A stretch of DNA of 64,000 nt from Candidatus Burkholderia verschuerenii (GTDB taxonomy: Bacteria > Pseudomonadota > Gammaproteobacteria > Burkholderiales > Burkholderiaceae). The stretch is taken from NCBI RefSeq assembly GCF_001189365.1, contig NZ_LFJJ01000007.1, forward strand, positions 1-64,000. Direction: 5' to 3'. The notes under the pieces are model-generated. The model was given only the letters and a program-made list of their open reading frames with translations, had not been told where the DNA came from and searched no databases. Every line of letters begins with the position of its first letter. The first letter of the stretch is position 1. Both the position numbers and the translations under genes were made by a program. Of the stretch, positions 17,601 through 25,198 are shown piece by piece.

Positions 17601-18790
17601 TGCACCGCTCCTTCGGCGCGCAGACGCGCCACTTCGTCGGCATCGAAGCCGAGCGATTCGAGTACCGAATGCGTGTGCTCGCCGAGCGTCGGTCCTTGCC
17701 AGCGCACTTCGCCCGGCGTCTCCGAGAGCTTCGGCACGATGCCCGGCATCTTCACCGATGCGCCGCCGGGCAAGTCGGCGTCGAGCAACATCTCGCGCGC
17801 CTGATAATGCGCATCGCCGACGATATCCGCGACCGAATAGATGCGGCCCGACGGCACTTCGGCACGTTCGAGCGTCGCGAGCACGTCGTCCATCGAGTGA
17901 TGCGAGGTCCAGGCGTCGATGGCGGCATCGAGCATCGCGCTCTGCTTCACGCGGCCGTCGTTTTGCGCGAGCGCGGGATCGTCGGCGAGATCGGGACGGC
18001 CGATCACCTGCATCAGACGCTTGTAGATCGGATCGCTATTGCCCGCGATCACGACAAAGCCGCCATCCTCCGTGCGATACATATTCGACGGCGCGATGCC
18101 CGGCAATGCGCCGCCGCTGCGTTCGCGCACATGGCCGAGCAGGTCGTATTCGGGGATCAAGCTTTCCATCAGATTGAAGACGCTCTCGACCAGCGACACA
18201 TCGACGACCTGCCCGTCGCCCTGACCGGTCTTCACGCGCAACAGCGACATCAACGCGCCGATCACGCCGTGCAGCGACGCCAGCGAATCGCCGAGACTCA
18301 CGCCGACGCGCGCGGGCAAACCTTCCGCGTCGCCGGTCGTGTAGCGGATGCCGCCCATCGCCTCGCCGATCGCGCCGAAGCCCGGACGATCGCGGTACGG
18401 ACCCGTCTGGCCGTAGCCGAAGATCCGCACCATTGTCAGTTTCGGGTTGATTGCATGCAAAACGTCCCAGCCGAGGCCGAGCTTTTCGAGCGCGCCGGGA
18501 CGCATGTTTTCGATGACGACGTCGGCATCTTTCGCGAGCCGCTTGATGACGTCGGCGCCTTCGGCCGACTTGAGGTTCACGCACACCGACTTCTTGTTGC
18601 GCGACTGGAGATACCACCAGAGTGAGGTGCCTTCGTGCAGCTTGCGCCACTTGCGAAGAGGATCGCCGCCATTGGGCGTTTCGATCTTGATGACTTCCGC
18701 GCCGAACTCGGCCATCATGCGCGCCGCAAACGGCGCGGCGATCAGCGTACCGATTTCGATCACGCGAATGCCCTTGAGAGGTCCGCTCAT
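17597..18790 (-). CDS. CoA-transferase, class III (CaiB/BaiF)
   Basis: A 397-residue family III CoA-transferase. It opens with GPLKGIRVIEIGTLIAAPFA and has the expected NLKSAEGADVIKRL, NMRPGALEKLGLGWD and RPGFGAIGEAMGGIRYTTG segments; the catalytic Asp should lie shortly after the last of these. It moves CoA from a donor acyl-CoA to a free acid. Because it is coupled to an HMG-CoA lyase gene and an organic-acid MFS gene, 3-hydroxy-3-methylglutarate or a similar branched dicarboxylate is a plausible substrate (inference). Confidence 0.88.
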   Translation of the reverse strand: MSGPLKGIRVIEIGTLIAAPFAARMMAEFGAEVIKIETPNGGDPLRKWRKLHEGTSLWWYLQSRNKKSVCVNLKSAEGADVIKRLAKDADVVIENMRPGALEKLGLGWDVLHAINPKLTMVRIFGYGQTGPYRDRPGFGAIGEAMGGIRYTTGDAEGLPARVGVSLGDSLASLHGVIGALMSLLRVKTGQGDGQVVDVSLVESVFNLMESLIPEYDLLGHVRERSGGALPGIAPSNMYRTEDGGFVVIAGNSDPIYKRLMQVIGRPDLADDPALAQNDGRVKQSAMLDAAIDAWTSHHSMDDVLATLERAEVPSGRIYSVADIVGDAHYQAREMLLDADLPGGASVKMPGIVPKLSETPGEVRWQGPTLGEHTHSVLESLGFDADEVARLRAEGAVQ

Positions 18791-18894
18791 GCCACTTGTC
18801 TCCGTCTATATGAATCGTCGAGACAAGCTTATTGGCGAACGCTCGCACGCGTCCAACCGCATTTCGGCAAGGATCGTTCGCCAAACGCGAACGC

Positions 18895-19803
18895 TCAGCC
18901 CTCGCGCGCTTCCACGGAACGCAGGTGATCGAACAGCAAGCGACTCACCGGCGAGAGCGCATTCGAATCGCGCACGACGATGATCAGGCTGCGCGCCGCC
19001 CAGTCGTCTTCGAGCGGCACGGCGGCGAGGCCGAGCTGACGGCCCATCGCTTCGAACACTTGCAGCGGCAGCACGCCGACGCCCATGCCGGCCTGCACCA
19101 TGCGGCACACGGCGTCGAAACCGGGCATGTGGATGCGCAAGCGCAGCGCGCGCCCTGCCTGACGCGCGGCCAGATGCGTGCGCATATTGATGGAACTGGC
19201 CGAATGCAGGCCGATGTGGTCGTAATCGAGAGTATCGGCGAAAGGCGCGCTCGCGCGGGCGGCGAGCGGATGATCGCCCGGCGTGACGATCGCGAGCCGG
19301 TCGTGGCGATAGTGCGCGGTTTCGAGGCCGCGCGTGTCGGCATCGCCGGAACAGATGCCCAGATCGACCACACCTTCGACAATGCCGCCGCTCGGCCGCT
19401 CTTCCAGGTCAATCTTGATCTGCTCGTGCTCGCAACTGAAGGCGCGCAGATCTTCCGGCAGAAATTCGACGATGGCGGACAGATTCGCCATCATCCGCAC
19501 GTAGCCGCGCACGCCGCTCGCATGTTCCGCCAGTTCGATGCCGATATTCTCGACATCGCGCAACACGCGGCGCGCGTGATGCAGCAGCGTTTCGCCCGCG
19601 GGCGTCAGCTCCATGCCGCGCGCCCGGCGTTCGAACAGCGTTGCGCCGACCGCCTGTTCGAGTTCGAGCAGCCGCTTGCTCGCCGCCGACACGGCAATCG
19701 CCTCGCGCTCCGCCGCGCGTGTCAGCGTGCCTTCCTCGTACACGGCGAGAAACAGTTGCAGCGTGGTGAGATCGAGCCGGCGCAGCAGATTGCGGAGTGC
19801 CAT
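18895..19803 (-). CDS. LysR-family transcriptional regulator
   Basis: A 302-residue regulator with an N-terminal winged HTH (about 7-66: TLTRAAEREAIAVSAASKRL, LEQAVGATLFERRARGM) and a standard effector-binding domain. It is encoded on the same strand as the CoA-transferase operon, 104 bp upstream of it, and 9 bp downstream of a thioesterase gene. Control of the CoA-transferase / lyase / MFS genes is the natural inference, although a LysR gene co-oriented with its target is less usual than a divergent one. Confidence 0.88.
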   Translation of the reverse strand: MALRNLLRRLDLTTLQLFLAVYEEGTLTRAAEREAIAVSAASKRLLELEQAVGATLFERRARGMELTPAGETLLHHARRVLRDVENIGIELAEHASGVRGYVRMMANLSAIVEFLPEDLRAFSCEHEQIKIDLEERPSGGIVEGVVDLGICSGDADTRGLETAHYRHDRLAIVTPGDHPLAARASAPFADTLDYDHIGLHSASSINMRTHLAARQAGRALRLRIHMPGFDAVCRMVQAGMGVGVLPLQVFEAMGRQLGLAAVPLEDDWAARSLIIVVRDSNALSPVSRLLFDHLRSVEAREG

Positions 19804-19812
19804 GAACGACGA

Positions 19813-20199
19813 TCAGCGCGCGTATTTGAAGGTGCCCTGGGCGCTCGCTATCATCACGCGATCGTCGACCCAGGCCTCGCCGCGCGCGAAATACACCGAG
19901 CGGCCCGCGCGCTCCAGAAAGCCCTTGGCCACCACCTTGTCGCCGATGCCGCGATCCAGATAATTCACCGTCAACGACAGCGTGAAGCCGTGCACCGGCT
20001 CCGTGCCCGACGTGAAAAGTCCCGCGTAGCCGTAAGCCGCGTCGAGCAGCGTGGCGATCGCGCCGCCTTGCAGGATGCGTTGCCGGTTCAAATGGCCGGC
20101 GTGAATCGGCATGGTGAATTCGGCGTAGCCCGCGCGCCATACGGTATGTGTCGCGCCGAGCGCTTCGAGAAACGGATTGTCGAGGTCCAATTGTGCCAA
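19813..20199 (-). CDS. PaaI-type hotdog thioesterase
   Basis: A 128-residue hotdog-fold protein with the PaaI-type core GGAIATLLDAAYGYA followed by LTVNYLDRG and a terminal strand VMIASAQGTFKYA. Family members hydrolyse acyl-CoA thioesters. It heads the - strand group thioesterase, LysR, CoA-transferase, HMG-CoA lyase, MFS. A housekeeping role, rescuing CoA from dead-end intermediates of that pathway, is likely but inferred. Confidence 0.85.
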   Translation of the reverse strand: MAQLDLDNPFLEALGATHTVWRAGYAEFTMPIHAGHLNRQRILQGGAIATLLDAAYGYAGLFTSGTEPVHGFTLSLTVNYLDRGIGDKVVAKGFLERAGRSVYFARGEAWVDDRVMIASAQGTFKYAR

Positions 20200-20274
20200 C
20201 TCGGGTGGTCTCCCTTGCGTCGTCGTTGCGGGGCAATCGTGATTAATTGTGCCATCGCACGCTGCATGGCGTGT

Positions 20275-20298
20275 GAAAAAGCCCGCGCGAGGCGGGCT
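20275..20298 (-). terminator. Rho-independent terminator
   Basis: Read on the - strand, a 7-bp stem (agcccgc / gcgggct) with a 5-base loop is followed by TTTTTC. It lies just downstream of the small membrane-protein gene that ends at 20320. Confidence 0.75.
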
Positions 20299-20319
20299 TG
20301 TCGGTCAGGAGCGGCGGGC

Positions 20320-20844
20320 TCAGCCGGGTTCGCGCAGCGGTAGCGGTTTCGACCCCGAACGCAGATAAAGCGCGAGCAACAGCAAAACCGCCAGCTTCGC
20401 GAAACATTCCACGCTCGACAGAAACGCCAGCCACGGCGCGCGATCGAACTCCGCCGGCAATTCCGGGCCGATCGCCAGCACGCTCGTCAGGCAGATGAAA
20501 AGCAACAGATAGCGCGCCCAGCGCCGTCCGCGCATCGACAGGGCCGCGATCAGCAGCAACATGGTTTTCGATGCGATGACGGCAGCGGTCTGCTCACGGC
20601 TGCTGCTGAGGTCGATTTCCCACGGCACTTCGAACAGCGACCACGCGACCATCACACACGTCGACACCGCGAGCGCGCGACGCAGCCGTGCGGCATCGGC
20701 CCGCAAGCGAGAAAAGGAACGGGCACGCTTCGACGCGAGCGCCGCGCGTTCGGGCGCGGGCGCATGCGCGCTATCGTGACGCACGGGCGCGACCACGGGC
20801 CGCCGGGCCGAATCGAGTACGGCGGGTTCGTCGGCACGCGTCAT
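20320..20844 (-). CDS. Small membrane protein of unknown function
   Basis: About 174 residues if started at ATG 20844 (MTRADEPAVLDSARRPVV). A polar, Arg/Ala-rich cytoplasmic N-terminus of about 65 residues is followed by four hydrophobic helices (ALAVSTCVMVAWSLFEV, KTMLLLIAALSM, YLLLFICLTSVLAI, CFAKLAVLLLLALYL). I do not recognise the family. Its own terminator lies directly behind it and the next gene starts more than 100 bp away, so it seems monocistronic. Confidence 0.6.
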   Translation of the reverse strand: MTRADEPAVLDSARRPVVAPVRHDSAHAPAPERAALASKRARSFSRLRADAARLRRALAVSTCVMVAWSLFEVPWEIDLSSSREQTAAVIASKTMLLLIAALSMRGRRWARYLLLFICLTSVLAIGPELPAEFDRAPWLAFLSSVECFAKLAVLLLLALYLRSGSKPLPLREPG

Positions 20845-21575
20845 ACGCACCCCCGTCCGGCGCGCACGGATTCGCAATCCATATCGATATCTCCATTCAC
20901 ATTGGCCAGCGTAGGCGATCAAAAAAACGCCCACCACGGCGCGTCGTCGCCATACGGCATCGGCGATTTAGTTTTTCTTGCGATGGAAATATCTTTCCAG
21001 TTTCACGACAGTAAAACGCGCAAGTCAATCGCGGACGCGGCGTTAATCTGAGCATTAACGATACCCAAAGCCACCGCGCATCGCGAATTGCCTTTCGCTA
21101 TCGTGCGTTACCGCGCGCAGCGTCTGAAAATGCGTTTCCGGCACGCAACGAATCGACTTGCAAAATGCCTAGTTATATCCACGAATGACGCAGGGCTTAC
21201 GTTCCTCTTCACCTTTTTCACCGGCGAAACGATCGCAGATTTCCGCCACGTATTCGTGGTTCCCCCGATACCTGCGTGCTGCGATGACAAACCGGTGCTT
21301 CAGCACCGGCGGGCATTTAGCCGTCGTCCATCCAGGCGTAGTAATGCATATCGGTTTTGGCGTCCATTTTTATGTCTCCATTCAATCATGCGGTCACGCA
21401 TGCGTTCATCCGAACGATAGTTCCAGAATGCTCCTGTTGCAGCGAACTGGCCCTAGTGGATTTCATTAATGGACGGCACCGTTTGATGAACGCATGATGA
21501 AAAAAATGTGCATTTTCAACGCGGTCATTCTTTCCACCATCCGGTTATCGCGTTTCATATAGTCTTTGCGGCAAA
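20845..21575. other. Long intergenic region, mostly without recognisable genes
   Basis: About 730 bp, less GC-rich than its surroundings, separates two - strand genes. Apart from a possible 16-codon reading frame at 21317-21367 with a small hairpin behind it, I see no convincing coding sequence. The longer open frames here lack ribosome binding sites and Burkholderia-like codon use. Confidence 0.5.
21317..21367 (-). CDS. Possible 16-residue peptide gene
   Basis: The - strand reads MDAKTDMHYYAWMDDG then TAA. The ATG at 21365-21367 is preceded by GGAGACATAAAA, a good Shine-Dalgarno at normal spacing, unusual for a random short frame. Behind the stop lies an 8-bp hairpin (ccggtgct / agcaccgg, 21292-21309) followed by TTTG. 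A signal, leader or peptide-precursor role cannot be told from sequence; no maturation enzymes lie nearby. The neighbours are an orphan membrane protein and an amine-oxidase-type gene. Confidence 0.35.
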   Translation of the reverse strand: MDAKTDMHYYAWMDDG

Positions 21576-21607
21576 CAAAAAGCCCGGCATCGCGCCGGGC
21601 ATTTTTG
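21576..21607. terminator. Bidirectional rho-independent terminator
   Basis: The stem gcccggc / gccgggc with a 5-base loop is flanked by five A on one side and five T on the other. It sits 46 bp behind the stop of the - strand FAD oxidoreductase gene and works in both directions. Confidence 0.85.
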
Positions 21608-21652
21608 TTTGTGCTTAGCGCTTCAATAAGCAAGGCTTAAGTCAACAATTCT

Positions 21653-22825
21653 TCATACCACGTTTTTTTCGACGATCGGCCGCCCTTCCAGCACGCGGCT
21701 CCAGCCGAGCGGGGAAAGATCGAGCGTGGTGTAGCGGCCGTGCAGGATCAGTTCGCTCACGCCGCGCCCCGTCGCCGGGCCTTGTTGCAGTCCGTGGCCG
21801 CTGAAACCGTTCGCGAACAGGCAATTGTCGATGTCCGGATGCGCGCCGATGATCGCGTTCTGATCGAGCACGTTGTATTCGTAGTAGCCGGACCAGCATC
21901 GCTCGACGCGCAGCGCCTCGAATTGCGGCACGCGATGCGCGAGCGTCGGCCAGATCACGTCGTCGAACAGCGCGTGGTCCACTTCGTCGAGCGGCAAGTC
22001 GTCGGGATCGTTATCGGCCGATGGCGACGTGCCGCAAATCCAGCCGCGCCCTTCGGGACGAAAATACATGCCGGTCGGGTCGATCAGCAGCGGACAACCG
22101 TCGAGCCGCGCCGGCGACGACACGTTGAAAATGCTGCGCCGCCGCGCGTGCACGGGCAGATCGATGCCGAGCATCGCCGCGACCGGACGCGACCAGGCGC
22201 CCGCCGCGTTGACGACGACGTCGCATGGATATGTCGTGCCGTTGGCCGCGCGCACGCCGCTCACGCGCCGTCCGTCGCGCTCGATATCCACCGCGTCCGA
22301 CGCCACATACCGCGCGCCCAGCGATTGCGCCTTGCGCCGCAGCGCCTGCACCAGACCGTAGCCGTCGAACCAGCCTTCGCCGCTTTCGCCGAACACGCCC
22401 GAGGCGAGATCGTCGGCGTTGAGCCACGGAAAACGCGCGCGCAACCCGGATGTATCGAGCAGCGTGACGTCCGCGCCGAGGCTGCGCTGCATCGCGTGGT
22501 TCTCGCGCAGCGTCGAGTCGCCGCGCGGCGTCGCGAGAAACAGATAGCCGCCTTCGTGCAGATCGATCGACGGACGCTCGCCGTCGACTTCCAGCCGTTC
22601 GCCGATCGAACGCAGGAAGTCGATGCCGTACAGCGACATCAACACGGACAGCGGCGTGGAAAACTGCTGCCGGATCGATGCCGCCGACAGCGCCGACGAC
22701 GAGCGCGCGTAAGTCGGATCGCGCTCGATCACCGTGACCTGCACGGACGGATCAGCCGCGCGCAGAAAGTACGCCACCGAACTGCCGATCACCCCGCCGC
22801 CCACGATCACCACGTTAGAAGCCAC
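21653..22825 (-). CDS. FAD-dependent oxidoreductase, DAO family
   Basis: A 390-residue flavoprotein with an N-terminal dinucleotide fold (NVVIVGGGVIGSSVAYFL) and the D-amino-acid-oxidase family core, including NAAGAWSRPVAAMLG and the C-terminal NGFSGHGLQQGPATGR. The start is probably GTG 22825; the open frame continues upstream but only out-of-family Arg-rich sequence would be added. It lies 56 bp behind an ALDH7-type gene for piperideine-6-carboxylate oxidation, so an L-pipecolate or related cyclic amine oxidase role, feeding that enzyme, is likely (inference from pathway logic). Confidence 0.82.
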   Translation of the reverse strand: MASNVVIVGGGVIGSSVAYFLRAADPSVQVTVIERDPTYARSSSALSAASIRQQFSTPLSVLMSLYGIDFLRSIGERLEVDGERPSIDLHEGGYLFLATPRGDSTLRENHAMQRSLGADVTLLDTSGLRARFPWLNADDLASGVFGESGEGWFDGYGLVQALRRKAQSLGARYVASDAVDIERDGRRVSGVRAANGTTYPCDVVVNAAGAWSRPVAAMLGIDLPVHARRRSIFNVSSPARLDGCPLLIDPTGMYFRPEGRGWICGTSPSADNDPDDLPLDEVDHALFDDVIWPTLAHRVPQFEALRVERCWSGYYEYNVLDQNAIIGAHPDIDNCLFANGFSGHGLQQGPATGRGVSELILHGRYTTLDLSPLGWSRVLEGRPIVEKNVV

Positions 22826-22881
22826 GCCGCCCCCGTCATTCGTTATGCAATCGAAGTTCAGCCGAGATTGAAGTCGATGCC

Positions 22882-24357
22882 CTACGCCAGCGGCAACGCC
22901 GACGAGTAGTTGATCGTGTTGGTCGCGCGTCGCATATAGCCTTTCCATGCGTCCGATCCGGATTCGCGGCCGCCGCCGGTTTCCTTCTCGCCGCCGAACG
23001 CGCCGCCGATTTCCGCGCCGCTCGGCCCGATATTCACGTTCGCGATGCCGCAATCGCTGCCCGACGCCGACAGGAAGCGCTCGGCTTCGCGCAAATCGGT
23101 GGTGAACGCGCACGACGACAATCCGTGCGCGGAGGCGTTGTTCGCGGCGATGGCGGCGTCGAAATCGGTGTAGCGCATCAAGTAGAGAATCGGCGCGAAG
23201 GTTTCCTTGAGCACGACGTCGCTTTGCGCGGACATTTCGACCAGCGCCGGACGCACGTAATAGCCGTTTTCGAAGCCGCTCACGGTCACGCGTTCGCCAC
23301 CCGTCACCGTGCCGCCTTCGCCCTTCGCCTGCTCGAGCGCGTCCTGCATGCGCGCGAACGCTTGCACGTCGATCAGCGGACCCATCAGCGTACCTTGTTC
23401 GAGCGGATTGCCGACCGGCACCTTCGCGTAAAGCTCCTTCAGACGCGCGACAGTTTCATCGTAGATGCTGTCGTGCACGAACAGGCGGCGCAGCGACGTG
23501 CAGCGCTGCCCCGCCGTGCCGACCGCCGAGAACAGGATGCCGCGCAGCGCGAGATCGCGATTGGCCGTCTGCGAGACGATGCCCGCGTTATTGCCGCCGA
23601 GTTCGAGAATCGAGCGGCCGAAACGCCGCGCCACTTCGACGCCCACCGTGCGGCCCATTTCCGAGCTGCCGGTCGCGCTGACGATATCCGAGCGCTTGTC
23701 CGCGACCAGCTGCGCACCGATCTCGCGTCCGCCGATGACGACCGATGCGAGTCCGTCGGGCGCATCGCCGAATTCGGCCAGCGCGTCCTGCAGAATGCGA
23801 TCGACGGCGAGCGCGGTGAGCGGCGTCTTTTCCGACGGCTTCCAGACCACCGCGTTGCCGCAGACGAGCGCGAGCGCCGCGTTCCACGACCACACAGCGA
23901 CCGGGAAATTGAACGCCGAGATCACCGTGCACACGCCGACCGGATGCCACGTCTCCGCCATGCCGTGTCCGGGGCGCTCGGAGGCAATCGTCAGGCCGTA
24001 AAGCTGGCGCGACAGGCCGACCGCGAAGTCGCAAATGTCGATCATTTCCTGCACTTCGCCGAGGCCTTCCTGCACGATCTTGCCCGCTTCGAGCGAGACG
24101 AGCCGGCCGAGCGCGGCTTTCTTTTCGCGCAGCTTCTGGCCGAGCAGGCGCACCAGTTCGCCACGGCGCGGCGCTGGCACGTCGCGCCATTGCGTGAAGG
24201 CGCTGCGGGCGCGGGCGAGCGTGGCGTCGACATCGGCGGCGGTGTGCTGTTTCACGCGGCCGATGACCGCGCCGCTGATGGGCGAATTGACCGTCATGTC
24301 GCCGGCGTCCGCGAGGCTCGCGATGCCGAGGTCGGAGAGAATCGATTTTGCGTCCAC
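22882..24357 (-). CDS. amaB: ALDH7-type aldehyde dehydrogenase (L-piperideine-6-carboxylate / 2-aminoadipate semialdehyde dehydrogenase)
   Basis: A 491-residue NAD-dependent aldehyde dehydrogenase. It carries the catalytic Cys in GTAGQRCTSLRRL, the Glu in ELGGNNAGIVS, and the ALDH7A1/AmaB-specific C-terminus (NIGPSGAEIGGAFGGEKETG, then MRRATNTINYS). It oxidises 2-aminoadipate semialdehyde (the open form of piperideine-6-carboxylate) in lysine degradation. GTG 24357, preceded by AAGGA, is the chosen start. The divergent XRE-cupin gene 229 bp away is the obvious regulator. Confidence 0.9.
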   Translation of the reverse strand: MDAKSILSDLGIASLADAGDMTVNSPISGAVIGRVKQHTAADVDATLARARSAFTQWRDVPAPRRGELVRLLGQKLREKKAALGRLVSLEAGKIVQEGLGEVQEMIDICDFAVGLSRQLYGLTIASERPGHGMAETWHPVGVCTVISAFNFPVAVWSWNAALALVCGNAVVWKPSEKTPLTALAVDRILQDALAEFGDAPDGLASVVIGGREIGAQLVADKRSDIVSATGSSEMGRTVGVEVARRFGRSILELGGNNAGIVSQTANRDLALRGILFSAVGTAGQRCTSLRRLFVHDSIYDETVARLKELYAKVPVGNPLEQGTLMGPLIDVQAFARMQDALEQAKGEGGTVTGGERVTVSGFENGYYVRPALVEMSAQSDVVLKETFAPILYLMRYTDFDAAIAANNASAHGLSSCAFTTDLREAERFLSASGSDCGIANVNIGPSGAEIGGAFGGEKETGGGRESGSDAWKGYMRRATNTINYSSALPLA

Positions 24358-24586
24358 GGTGGAATCCTTGTCAGTGCTTCGGCGGGTTCGCCGATGTTTC
24401 CAATCAGAAACTTTGAGCGGTCCGGCCACTATACGCGCGGATGCCGATGCCCACAACGGTGATCAATATCGGAGTTGTCACTAACGCGGGAGTTTGATCC
24501 GATGGCGCTACACTGCGCGGACGGACCGATCCGGTGGCCCGCACAGCCGATGTTATGATCGGAAACAAAAACCCACGACGCATCTC
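24358..24586. promoter_or_regulatory. Divergent promoter region, ALDH7 gene / XRE regulator
   Basis: This 229-bp spacer holds the promoters of both divergent genes. A widely spaced inverted pair, gatcaa (near 24461) and ttgatc (near 24494), and a gatcggaaac element close to the regulator start are candidate operator parts. None is a perfect close palindrome, so the assignment is tentative. Confidence 0.4.
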
Positions 24587-25198
24587 ATGAGCAGCCCACG
24601 CTTAAGCCCGGCGACCGAGCAATCCGCGACCGATCTCGGCCGTCGCGTCAGGCACGCGCGCGTGTCGAACGATCTGACGCTCGAAACCGCGAGCCGCCTG
24701 TGCGGCGTGTCGCGTTCGGCCTTATCGAAAATCGAAAACGGTCTGATGTCGCCGACTTTCGACGTGTTGCAGAAAATCGTGCGCGGCTTGCGGATCGATC
24801 TCGCCGAACTGTTCGGCACGTCGCCCGCGCCGAGCGCGAACGGGCGACGCGCGCTCACGCGACGCGACGAAGGTCAGCGTCACGCGTATCGCGGCTATCA
24901 GATGGAAGTGCTCGCGACCGAACTCGCGCACAAGGCAATGCTGCCGTTCCGCATCCGCATTTCCGCGCACACGCTCGACGCCTTCGACGACTGGGGCCGT
25001 CACGAAGGCGAAGAGTTTCTGTATGTAATCAGCGGCAGCGTCTGCCTGTATTCGGAACTCTACGCGCCGACGCATCTCGACGCCGGCGACAGTCTGTATT
25101 TCGACAGCCGCACCGGCCACGCGGCTATTTCCACCAGCAAGGAAGACGCCGAAGTGCTGTGGATGGCGACCGGCGGCGGCGCTCTGCCTAATACCTAA
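24587..25198 (+). CDS. XRE-family regulator with cupin domain
   Basis: A 203-residue protein. The N-terminal HTH_3 domain (about 17-75) has the typical SRLCGVSRSALSKIENGLMS, and a C-terminal cupin domain (about 110-195) contains GRHEGEEFLYVISG and LDAGDSLYFDSRTGHA. Such XRE-cupin proteins usually repress amine or amino-acid catabolic operons and release DNA when the cupin binds a pathway metabolite. ATG 24587 gives the normal start. It is divergent from the ALDH7 gene, and its stop overlaps the stop of the convergent P450 gene by 4 bp. Confidence 0.9.
   Translation: MSSPRLSPATEQSATDLGRRVRHARVSNDLTLETASRLCGVSRSALSKIENGLMSPTFDVLQKIVRGLRIDLAELFGTSPAPSANGRRALTRRDEGQRHAYRGYQMEVLATELAHKAMLPFRIRISAHTLDAFDDWGRHEGEEFLYVISGSVCLYSELYAPTHLDAGDSLYFDSRTGHAAISTSKEDAEVLWMATGGGALPNT

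Noticed and set aside
21088-21469. Open frames of 60-110 codons in the long spacer, both strands
   Set aside because: They overlap each other, lack ribosome binding sites and show no domain or codon bias.
21653-23113. Longer N-terminus for the FAD oxidoreductase, starting at 23113
   Set aside because: The added 96 residues are Arg-rich shadow sequence overlapping the ALDH7 gene. The FAD-binding fold begins right after GTG 22825.
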